Shown: positions 1 to 5,500 of the stretch, one piece after another | Numbering within the stretch: position 1 is the first letter of the stretch | Layout of the letters: each line of letters opens with the position of its first letter | Assembly: GCA_947378905.1 (NCBI GenBank) | Contig: CANCLV010000067.1 | Coordinates: 1-5,500 of the forward strand | Source: Opitutia bacterium | GTDB taxonomy: Bacteria > Verrucomicrobiota > Verrucomicrobiia > Opitutales > UBA953 | Reading direction: 5' to 3' | Length of the DNA: 5,500 nt | Program-made: the position numbers and the translations under genes | Notes under the pieces: generated by a model | Told to the model about the DNA's origin: nothing | The model's database searches: none | What the model saw: only the letters and a program-made list of their open reading frames with translations

Positions 1-873
1 CGTGATGTCTCAGAAATTGAACGCACAGTCGGTACTGACCATGCAAAACTTCTCGCACTAGAAAATCCTTTGACCGCTGATCAGTCTCACGTCCGCGCTT
101 CTTTAGTTCCTGGCCTAGTCGGTGCTCTTTCTCGAAACGTCGCTGTGAATGCTGACCCTCGTGGATTCTTTGAAGTGGGCGTAGTCTTCCGTCCACAGGC
201 CGATGGCGCCGTCCGCGAATTTTTATCGGTGGCTTTTGCAGCTCCCGCCGAAGCCCTCGTTCGCTCATGGAAAGTTCCTGCTGGATTCGATATCATCAAA
301 GCGAAACGACTACTTCAGGATATTGCCCATTTGGCTGGAGTTGCTGCGACACGCATTTCTTTCACCGATGCTAAGGGTGCGCTTTGGCAATCTGAACACG
401 CCGCGAATTTTAGTGATCGTGGACGTTCTGCTGAAGGTGCTTGTGGAGTGGTTGAACTTCGTTGGACCCGTTCGTTGGGACTCAAGGGTTCCATCGTCGC
501 AGGTGAAGTGATGTTCCCTCGTTCGAGTTTTGTGGATGTTCAACGTATTCCACGTTTCGAAGCCTTCTCATCTTTCCCTCCCGTAACTCGCGACGTCGCG
601 GTGATTGTTCCAGTTGCCACCTCCGCATCCGAAGTACTTACGCGCGTTCAACAAGCAGCCAGTAAAGCCGCTGGTAAGGAATTTGATTTAGAATACGTCA
701 ATTGTTTCGATGTGTTTAATGGACCTGGCTTGCCCGAAGGTTCCAAGAGCTTGGCTTTTGAAATTCGCTGGCGCCATAATGAGCGCACGCTCACTGATGA
801 AGAAACTAATCGTGCGCTTGGAACAGTCATCGCCGCTTTAGAAAAAGGAGCCGGCTGGGTCATTCGCAAATAA
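1..873 (+). CDS. pheT: Phenylalanyl-tRNA synthetase beta subunit, C-terminal part (5' end outside window)
   Basis: PheT pairs with PheS as a cytoplasmic alpha2-beta2 enzyme that attaches phenylalanine to tRNA-Phe with ATP. The frame is open from base 1, so this is the 3' part of a longer gene (about 290 of a usual ~800 codons). The TTG at 70 is an internal leucine codon, not a start, because matching sequence precedes it. Seen directly: the beta-subunit core motif NPLTADQSHVRASLVPGL (bases about 64-117), followed by FFEVGVVFRP, the conserved 'fE.G.vF' strand. The anticodon-binding FDX-ACB domain covers roughly bases 550-870, with FPPVTRDVAV (571-600) and the terminal block SLAFEIRW...RTLTDEE. 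The usual G-x-[IL]-G-x-[LV]-H-P stretch between core and FDX-ACB looks degenerate (GVVELRWTRSLGL). The stop TAA lies 2 nt before gatC, implying one transcript. Identification is secure; pheS would be expected upstream. Confidence 0.96.
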   Translation, partial: RDVSEIERTVGTDHAKLLALENPLTADQSHVRASLVPGLVGALSRNVAVNADPRGFFEVGVVFRPQADGAVREFLSVAFAAPAEALVRSWKVPAGFDIIKAKRLLQDIAHLAGVAATRISFTDAKGALWQSEHAANFSDRGRSAEGACGVVELRWTRSLGLKGSIVAGEVMFPRSSFVDVQRIPRFEAFSSFPPVTRDVAVIVPVATSASEVLTRVQQAASKAAGKEFDLEYVNCFDVFNGPGLPEGSKSLAFEIRWRHNERTLTDEETNRALGTVIAALEKGAGWVIRK

Positions 874-875
874 CT

Positions 876-1166
876 ATGGCTAAAGGTTTAGACATCGATC
901 ACTTGGCGAAATTAGCGCGTCTGAATTTAACCGCAGACGAAAAAGTACTTTATTCGAATCAGCTGACCCAAGTCCTGACCTATTTCGAAACACTCGCAAA
1001 GGCCGACCTACCTGCAAATTCCGATGTAGCCTTAGTGGTTACCGAAAAGGCATTAAGAAGCGATGAACCTGGAGTGTCTCTGGGTTCCGACGCTGTAACT
1101 AAAATTGCTCCTGCCTCCTATGATGGACAGATCTCTGTGCCACGGGTGGTGGATGACGAATCCTAA
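876..1166 (+). CDS. gatC: Asp/Glu-tRNA amidotransferase subunit C
   Basis: GatC is the small belt-like subunit that wraps around GatA and GatB and stabilises the GatCAB amidotransferase, which converts Glu-tRNA(Gln) and Asp-tRNA(Asn) to Gln-tRNA(Gln) and Asn-tRNA(Asn). The product is 96 aa, the normal family length. It shows the family pattern: an N-terminal helix DIDHLAKLARLNLTADE (residues 6-22), a middle helix around QLTQVLTYFETL, the LRSDEPGVSL loop (residues about 60-69, the typical 'LR.DE' motif), and a short C-terminal tail ending in ISVPRVVDDE. The ATG lies 2 nt after the pheT stop. No Shine-Dalgarno sequence sits at a proper distance; the only candidate, AAGGAG at 845-850, is 25 nt upstream inside pheT. 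Translation is therefore probably coupled to pheT termination. Identity is supported by gatA immediately downstream. Confidence 0.96.
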   Translation: MAKGLDIDHLAKLARLNLTADEKVLYSNQLTQVLTYFETLAKADLPANSDVALVVTEKALRSDEPGVSLGSDAVTKIAPASYDGQISVPRVVDDES

Positions 1167-1169
1167 GAC

Positions 1170-2627
1170 ATGGCTGAAGAGATTTATCAATTATCAGCCA
1201 CCGAAATTTCCAGCCGTCTCGCGGCGGGTAAACTCACCTCACGTGCCGTTGTCGAAGCGTTGATTTCTCGTTATCACCAACTCAATAAAAAGATTGGTGC
1301 GTTTACTTCACTGGATGAAAAAGATGTTCTCGCTCAAGCCGATGCCTCGGATGCTCGACGTAAAGCGGGTAAAGTTTTAAGTCCACTCGATGGTATTCCT
1401 GTAGCGATTAAAGAAAATATCGCAGTGAAGGGTCAGCCACTGACCTGTTCGAGTAAGATGTTGGCGAATTTAATTTCACCCTACGATGCTCACGTCGTTG
1501 AAGCTCTGAAATCAGCCGGTGCAATTATCTACGGTCGTTTAAACATGGATGAATTTGCGATGGGTTCTTCAACCGAGAATTCTGCGATTCAAAAAACTTT
1601 TAATCCTTGGGACCTCACCCGCATTCCTGGTGGTTCTTCAGGCGGTAGTGCTGCTTCTTTAGCTTCTGGTTTAGTTCCACTTGCTTTAGGTTCTGACACG
1701 GGTGGATCCATTCGCCAACCTGCATCCCACTGCGGTATTGTGGGTATGAAACCTACTTACGGTTTAGTTTCGCGATTCGGTCTCGTCGCGTTTGCTTCTT
1801 CTCTCGACCAAATTGGTCCGATGGCTCGTACGGTTGCTGACTGCGAATTATTGCTCAATGTTTTAGCGAGCCCAGATGCACGTGACATGACTTGCTTCGA
1901 CTCCACGCAGCGCAATCAACTTCCTGTCGCTTCTGAAAAATCTTTACGTATCGGTGTTCCTAAGGGCGTACTCGGTAAAGGCGTAGGTGCTGAAGTCGCT
2001 GCCGCTACTCAAGCCGCGATTGATTTCTATAAGTCCAAAGGCGCTACCATTATCGAAGTCGACTTACCTTCGTCTGATCTAGCCGTTCCTACCTACTACG
2101 TCGTCGCTACCGCCGAAGCTTCTTCCAATTTAGCACGCTATGATGGCGTTCGCTACGGTCACCGTTCCGCTAATGCCAAGACTCCGATTGAGATGATGAC
2201 GAATAGTCGATCAGAGGGTTTTGGTCCTGAAGTGAAACGTCGAATTCTTTTAGGTACCTTCGTTTTGAGTGCTGGTTATGCAGACGCTTATTATGTTCGT
2301 GCACTTCGTGCGCGTTCAAAAATCCGTGCTGAACACTTAGCAGCACTCGAAAAAGTGGATATGATTTTAAGTCCGACCGTTCCAACTCCAGCCTTCAAGG
2401 TGGGAGAAAAAGTCTCCGATCCTCTGCAATTATATCTTGAGGACATTTTCACAATTCCGGCAAATCTCGCCGGTCTTCCAGCGCTCTCTGTGCCTTGTGG
2501 TAAGTCCGGCCATCTCCCCGTCGGGTTTCATCTAGTGGGTGCTCCTTTATCGGAAAGTAAACTCTTCGCAGCTGCTCAATTATTTGAGTCAGCTCACTCA
2601 TTCGCCAACCAACAACCGACACTATGA
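1170..2627 (+). CDS. gatA: Asp/Glu-tRNA amidotransferase subunit A (glutaminase, amidase-signature family)
   Basis: GatA hydrolyses glutamine (or asparagine) and releases ammonia, which is channelled to GatB for amidation of the mischarged tRNA. At 485 aa it has the usual family length. The amidase-signature Ser-cisSer-Lys triad is intact: Lys81 in PVAIKENI, Ser156 in the glycine/serine loop PGGSSGGSAA (153-162), and nucleophile Ser180 in GSDTGGSIRQPA (175-186). The 24-residue spacing from cis-Ser to nucleophile matches characterised amidase-signature enzymes. Other typical blocks are GRLNMDEFAMGSS (122-134), GMKPTYGLVSR (192-202), and near the C-terminus LPALSVPCG and PVGFHLVGAP. The ATG is 3 nt after the gatC stop with no convincing ribosome binding site. 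The last codons overlap the gatB start (ATGA). The catalytic residues indicate a functional enzyme. Confidence 0.98.
   Translation: MAEEIYQLSATEISSRLAAGKLTSRAVVEALISRYHQLNKKIGAFTSLDEKDVLAQADASDARRKAGKVLSPLDGIPVAIKENIAVKGQPLTCSSKMLANLISPYDAHVVEALKSAGAIIYGRLNMDEFAMGSSTENSAIQKTFNPWDLTRIPGGSSGGSAASLASGLVPLALGSDTGGSIRQPASHCGIVGMKPTYGLVSRFGLVAFASSLDQIGPMARTVADCELLLNVLASPDARDMTCFDSTQRNQLPVASEKSLRIGVPKGVLGKGVGAEVAAATQAAIDFYKSKGATIIEVDLPSSDLAVPTYYVVATAEASSNLARYDGVRYGHRSANAKTPIEMMTNSRSEGFGPEVKRRILLGTFVLSAGYADAYYVRALRARSKIRAEHLAALEKVDMILSPTVPTPAFKVGEKVSDPLQLYLEDIFTIPANLAGLPALSVPCGKSGHLPVGFHLVGAPLSESKLFAAAQLFESAHSFANQQPTL
2624..2627 (+). promoter_or_regulatory. ATGA stop/start overlap coupling gatA to gatB
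   Basis: The gatB ATG (2624-2626) and gatA TGA (2625-2627) share bases. The 20 nt upstream (about 2604-2623) are A/C-rich with no GGAG-like element, so gatB initiation probably depends on ribosomes finishing gatA. This would keep GatA and GatB in equal amounts, as their 1:1 complex needs. The overlap is seen; the coupling mechanism is inferred. Confidence 0.8.
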
Positions 2628-4120
2628 GCGACGCCTGGGAAATAGTCATCGGTCTCGAAGTTCACGTACAACTGCACACACGTGCTAAAGTTTTTGCGTC
2701 AGCTTCATGGGGTTTTGGTAAAGAGCCTAACGAGCAAGTAGATCCCGTGGTCTTAGGACTTCCTGGAACTTTACCTGTGGTGAATCGTGAGGCCGTCGAA
2801 AAAGCGATTCTCTTTGGCTTGGTGGTCGATGCCGAAATTCCCGAGCAATGTGCCTGGGATCGTAAAAACTATTTCTATCCTGATAATCCTAAGAACTATC
2901 AACTCACGCAAAAAGATTTTCCAGTAACGATGGGTGGTAAGGTAGAAATCGAATTACCAGGCGCCGCTCGCAATATCATGGGTGAGCATAAGTGGATTCG
3001 TATTCACCACGCTCACTTGGAAGAAGATGTAGGTAAATTAAGTCACTCGGGCAGTGGTTCACTGGTCGATTATAATCGCGCTGGTGTTCCTTTATTAGAA
3101 ATTGTGACGGAGCCCGATTTACGTTCTGCCGCTGAAGCCTCCGCTTTCCTTAATGCTTTGGTGGTTAAATTAACCCAAGCGGGTGTGGCTGATTGTGATA
3201 TGGAGAAAGGGCAGTTGCGCTGCGATGCGAACGTCTCTGTGCGTCGTGTAGGCGACACCCAATTGGGCACACGTACTGAGACTAAGAATTTAAATTCTAT
3301 TTCCGGCGTCAGAGATTGTATCATTTACGAGTCCAAACGTCAGATTGCCCAAATTGAAGCTGGAAATAAAATCACTCAAGAGACACGTGGTTGGAATGCT
3401 GAAATGTCCCGCGGCTATGTTCTGCGCGATAAGGAAGACGCGCACGACTATCGCTATTTCCCTGATCCTGATATTCCAACGCTGAAGATTTCCCGCGAGA
3501 CAGTGAATCGTTTAAAGAAACACGTCCCGGAAGCTCCGTTTGATCGTCAGCGTCGCTACATCGAAAAACTTAATTTACCTTACACCGCCGCTTCCGTTCT
3601 TATTGCCGATAAAGCGTTGGCTGATTGGTTTGAAACTGCAGTCGCCGCTCATCCCACGAATGCCGCTGGTATCGCCAACTGGGCCGCTAATGACTTGTTG
3701 CGTGAACTTTCTGCACAATCAGGCACAGAGGTTGGTTCCGATGAAACTCCCGCTGTAAAAATTTCCTTAGACTCCTGTTTAATCAAACCTGCCCAACTCG
3801 CTGGCTTAGTGAAATTAACCGACGAAGGCGTAATCTCTAAGCAACAAGCGAAGGAAGTCTTCACTGAGATGTTCAGCACAGGCAAAGACGCTCTCGCGAT
3901 TGTCGAAGCGAAAGGCCTGCGTCAAAACAGCGACACTGGAGAGCTCGAGAAAATCGTTGCTGAAGTGATTGCTGATCCCGCCGTAGCAAAATCCATCGCC
4001 GAATACCGCGCTGGAAATGAAAAAGCCATCAATGCCCTCAAGGGACCCATTATGAAACGAACCCAAGGTAAAGCTAACCCCGTGATGATTGATCAATTGC
4101 TTAGAAAGTTACTCGGATGA
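2624..4120 (+). CDS. gatB: Asp/Glu-tRNA amidotransferase subunit B (kinase/transamidase)
   Basis: GatB binds the misacylated tRNA, activates the Glu or Asp side chain with ATP, and amidates it with ammonia from GatA. At 498 aa it is full length. The cradle domain occupies roughly residues 5-290, with VIGLEVHVQL (8-17; Glu12 and His14 correspond to Mg-binding positions in the Staphylococcus aureus enzyme), DRKNYFYPDNPKNYQ (79-93), HLEEDVGK (131-138), VDYNRAGVPLLEIVTEPD (148-165), LRCDANVSVR (198-207) and TETKNLNS (218-225). RYFPDPDIP (277-285) marks the cradle end. A helical and YqeY-like tail (about 300-498) binds the tRNA elbow and ends in the usual KGKANP motif. Odd point: the CxC...CxxC zinc cysteines seen in many GatB are absent (FASAS at 24-28, VDPVVLG at 39-45). 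The start overlaps the gatA stop, with no Shine-Dalgarno sequence upstream. Confidence 0.98.
   Translation: MSDAWEIVIGLEVHVQLHTRAKVFASASWGFGKEPNEQVDPVVLGLPGTLPVVNREAVEKAILFGLVVDAEIPEQCAWDRKNYFYPDNPKNYQLTQKDFPVTMGGKVEIELPGAARNIMGEHKWIRIHHAHLEEDVGKLSHSGSGSLVDYNRAGVPLLEIVTEPDLRSAAEASAFLNALVVKLTQAGVADCDMEKGQLRCDANVSVRRVGDTQLGTRTETKNLNSISGVRDCIIYESKRQIAQIEAGNKITQETRGWNAEMSRGYVLRDKEDAHDYRYFPDPDIPTLKISRETVNRLKKHVPEAPFDRQRRYIEKLNLPYTAASVLIADKALADWFETAVAAHPTNAAGIANWAANDLLRELSAQSGTEVGSDETPAVKISLDSCLIKPAQLAGLVKLTDEGVISKQQAKEVFTEMFSTGKDALAIVEAKGLRQNSDTGELEKIVAEVIADPAVAKSIAEYRAGNEKAINALKGPIMKRTQGKANPVMIDQLLRKLLG
4117..4120 (+). promoter_or_regulatory. ATGA stop/start overlap coupling gatB to the Mpv17-like gene
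   Basis: The ATG (4117-4119) overlaps the gatB TGA (4118-4120). Only a weak purine stretch, AGAAAG at 4103-4108, lies upstream, so termination-reinitiation from gatB is likely. The overlap makes it probable that the membrane protein is made together with the amidotransferase. Overlap seen; mechanism inferred. Confidence 0.75.
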
Positions 4121-4806
4121 GCGACAAGTCTAACTCATCTGCTTGGTTTGCTGGTGTGAATGCCGTGAAAGATAACGCTGTGCCTTCAGTCATTATTTTA
4201 TCTTTATCCACTTTATTGGTTTGGAGTTATTACAACTGCGTTTCAGTGCAGCAAACCTTGGACGTATTAGGTGACTTCAATAAGCAACACGTTTGGACAT
4301 TTGGTATTTTAAGCACAGCCATTACCGGCGGATTTATTCCTTGGTGTTTTCGTATGTGCTTTCCGTCGATTCGTCCCGCGCATCCTTTTCTCGATTTAGT
4401 TCACAGCTTTTTGTGGTGGGCCTGGATGGGCGTCGTGGTTTGTTTCTTCTACGGATTACAGGCGCAAATTTTCGGTGATAGTAAAACCGCTTCGACGGTT
4501 ATGAAAAAAGTTTTATTCGACCAAATATTTTTCACTCCAGTCGTTGCCGCACCTCTCAATGCCATTTCGCATTATTGGAAGGATCACGACTGGAGCTTAG
4601 AGAAAATGAAAACTGCTTTAAGGTCGGGTTGGTATCGTCGCTTAATCCTCCCCAATTTATTGCCTAATTACGCCGTTTGGATTCCAGGCACCTGTATTTT
4701 CTACAGTATGCCCACCAACCTGCAATTGCCTGTGGCGAACTGTATTGGCTGTTTTTGGGCCTTATTATGCGTCCGAATTGCCACTCACTCGCGTTCACGC
4801 ACCTAG
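4117..4806 (+). CDS. Mpv17/PMP22-family-like integral membrane protein
   Basis: This 229-aa protein resembles the Mpv17/PXMP2/Sym1 family, known mainly from mitochondrial inner and peroxisomal membranes, where some members behave as channels. The bacterial role is unknown. Family-like features seen: KVLFDQIFFTP (131-141; compare the 'K..lDQ....P' motif), and a C-terminal signature NYAVWIP (184-190), then F195, P199, N208 and F213-W214, matching the family's 'Ny.lWP...F..vP......N.....W'. Hydrophobic stretches suggesting four to six membrane segments lie near residues 21-38, 58-78, 95-116, 132-149, 186-198 and 204-221; no cleavable signal peptide is evident. Compared with short family members it has a polar insertion around residues 150-170. 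It contains eight cysteines, including C77/C81 and C209/C212. The start overlaps the gatB stop (ATGA), so it is probably translated by coupling from the gat operon. The family call rests on remembered motif patterns, not a search. Confidence 0.75.
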   Translation: MSDKSNSSAWFAGVNAVKDNAVPSVIILSLSTLLVWSYYNCVSVQQTLDVLGDFNKQHVWTFGILSTAITGGFIPWCFRMCFPSIRPAHPFLDLVHSFLWWAWMGVVVCFFYGLQAQIFGDSKTASTVMKKVLFDQIFFTPVVAAPLNAISHYWKDHDWSLEKMKTALRSGWYRRLILPNLLPNYAVWIPGTCIFYSMPTNLQLPVANCIGCFWALLCVRIATHSRSRT

Positions 4807-4868
4807 TTGTGCAAAGGTTTTTATCACTCGGCTTGAAACCCTAACGGAGTTCAGCGAAGGTAGTTCTT
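4807..4868 (+). other. 62-nt intergenic gap between the Mpv17-like gene and priA
   Basis: This is the only non-coding stretch longer than 3 nt in the window. It holds the priA ribosome binding site at its end. There is no G/C-rich hairpin followed by a T-run, so no intrinsic terminator is evident. TTGAAA at 4833-4838 resembles a -35 box, but no good -10 box follows at 16-18 nt, so no promoter is called. priA may be the next cistron of the same transcript. Confidence 0.5.
4856..4860 (+). promoter_or_regulatory. Ribosome binding site for priA
   Basis: GAAGG ends 8 nt before the GTG at 4869. It is the only start in this window with a clearly placed Shine-Dalgarno-like element, and it decides the GTG start because no other in-frame start exists after the stop at 4842-4844. 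A second purine run, CGGAG at 4845-4849, is too far away. Confidence 0.6.
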
Positions 4869-5500
4869 GTGCCCAACCTTTTTGGTGAAATCGAGCCCGG
4901 CGTCGCCGAAGTAGTTCCTTTTGATGGAGGAGCAAGGGCCTACTCGTATTCCGTTCCCGCCGCTCTCAAAGATACTTTAAAAGTAGGTCAGTTGGTAAGA
5001 GTACCGCTCGGTAATCGAAACAGTCTAGGTGTGGTTTGGAAATATCCTGCTGAACCTCTCGCTGATACTAAGCTGCGCAGTATTATTATGCTCGAGCACG
5101 AACAGCCAGTGATGACACCCGATTGCTGTAAGCTCGCTGAATGGATGTCTGCGTATTACGGCTGTGGATTAAATTCTGTTTTAGAAACTGTTCTGCCAGC
5201 GGCTGTTCGCAAAGGTGTTCGTCCAGTGTTGCGTCGGATGTTGAGCCTCGTTGGCCCGATTGATTTAGAAGCCTTGGCTAAGATGCGCAAGAAGGCCCCG
5301 CGTCAGGCTCAGTTGCTCGACTTCATGAGCGCGCAGAAAGAGCCTGTAGACAGGGCTAAAACTACGACCGGACTGGGAATCGCTCAGCCCGCCGTAGATG
5401 CTTTAATCAAAGCAGGACTCATCAAAGAGGATGCGAGTGTATTGTGGCGTGTGGCTTATAATGATCCGTTCTCGGAATCAGAGTCGGTGCCTGCCTTGGG
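4869..5500 (+). CDS. priA: Primosomal protein N' (PriA helicase), N-terminal part, runs off the right edge
   Basis: PriA recognises stalled or repaired replication forks and reloads the replisome. The visible 210 codons, open to the window end, cover the DNA-binding front of the protein. The 3'-end-binding domain lies at about residues 10-110: VAEVVPFDG, then YSYSVPAAL, KVGQLVRVPLGNR (38-50), LGVVWKY (53-59), and LAEWMSAYYGCGLNSVLETVLPAAVRKG split across 89-116. A winged-helix segment follows at about 144-195 (PRQAQLLDFM, then AVDALIKAGLIKE). The helicase core and zinc cysteines lie beyond the window. The start is GTG: an in-frame stop at 4842-4844 and no ATG before the conserved region leave this as the sensible choice, supported by GAAGG at 4856-4860, 8 nt upstream. 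The 62-nt gap from the preceding gene allows either continued read-through or a separate promoter. Confidence 0.93.
   Translation, partial: MPNLFGEIEPGVAEVVPFDGGARAYSYSVPAALKDTLKVGQLVRVPLGNRNSLGVVWKYPAEPLADTKLRSIIMLEHEQPVMTPDCCKLAEWMSAYYGCGLNSVLETVLPAAVRKGVRPVLRRMLSLVGPIDLEALAKMRKKAPRQAQLLDFMSAQKEPVDRAKTTTGLGIAQPAVDALIKAGLIKEDASVLWRVAYNDPFSESESVPAL

Noticed and set aside
203..511. Open frame inside pheT, with others on the minus strand at 87-299, 310-543 and 648-869
   Set aside because: They overlap clear PheT coding sequence, show no family motifs and have no start signals; they are shadows of the real frame.
845..850. AAGGAG as the gatC ribosome binding site
   Set aside because: It is 25 nt before the ATG, too far for a normal Shine-Dalgarno interaction, and is explained as PheT codons.
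70..873. A 267-codon gene starting at TTG 70
   Set aside because: The frame is open upstream to base 1 and the preceding residues continue the PheT match, so the TTG is an internal leucine codon.
3540..3885. Open frames on both strands over the gatB 3' half (3540-3758 +, 3649-3885 -, 3815-4096 -)
   Set aside because: GatB coding is continuous and conserved here; the alternative products look like random composition.
4293..4478. Small + frame inside the membrane-protein gene
   Set aside because: It lies fully within the 229-codon gene in another frame and has no supporting motif.
4833..4838. TTGAAA as a -35 element of a priA promoter
   Set aside because: No recognisable -10 box at 16-18 nt spacing; a single hexamer match is expected by chance.
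4813..4881. Inverted repeat AAAGGTT / AACCTTT flanking the priA start
   Set aside because: Only 7 bp with a loop of about 55 nt; too weak for a terminator or regulatory hairpin.

Overview
The window is an ordinary-looking, densely packed bacterial chromosomal segment with every gene on the + strand. It runs from the 3' part of pheT, through a complete gatC-gatA-gatB set, to a small membrane protein of the Mpv17/PMP22 type, and then the 5' part of priA. Base composition looks balanced (near 50% GC by eye) and similar across all genes. I see no mobile elements, CRISPR arrays, RNA genes or long repeats. The organism is a bacterium that makes Gln-tRNA and/or Asn-tRNA by the indirect transamidation route. 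An Mpv17-like gene fused by overlap to gatCAB would fit a Verrucomicrobiota/Opitutae-type genome, but that placement is a weak inference from memory and not proved by the sequence.

Layout: 1-873 is the C-terminal part of the phenylalanyl-tRNA synthetase beta subunit, open from the left edge. gatC starts 2 nt after its stop, and gatA starts 3 nt after gatC. gatB starts inside the gatA stop (ATGA overlap), and the Mpv17-like gene starts inside the gatB stop (second ATGA overlap). The first real gap, 62 nt, follows at 4807-4868. It ends in a purine-rich ribosome binding site in front of a GTG start for PriA, whose frame runs off the right edge.

How the genes work together: PheT charges tRNA-Phe as part of the PheS2-PheT2 tetramer. 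GatC, GatA and GatB form the amidotransferase that converts mischarged Glu-tRNA(Gln) and/or Asp-tRNA(Asn) to the correct amide forms. So the left four genes form a tRNA-aminoacylation unit, apparently read by translational coupling, since clear ribosome binding sites are missing in front of gatC, gatA and gatB. The membrane protein is tightly coupled to this unit but its role is unknown. PriA acts in replication restart and is probably only a neighbour.

The points most worth a second look are the Mpv17-family protein (a family best known from mitochondria and peroxisomes) coupled to gatB, and a GatB in which all four cysteines of the usual zinc site are replaced. I found no clear evidence of an undescribed system.
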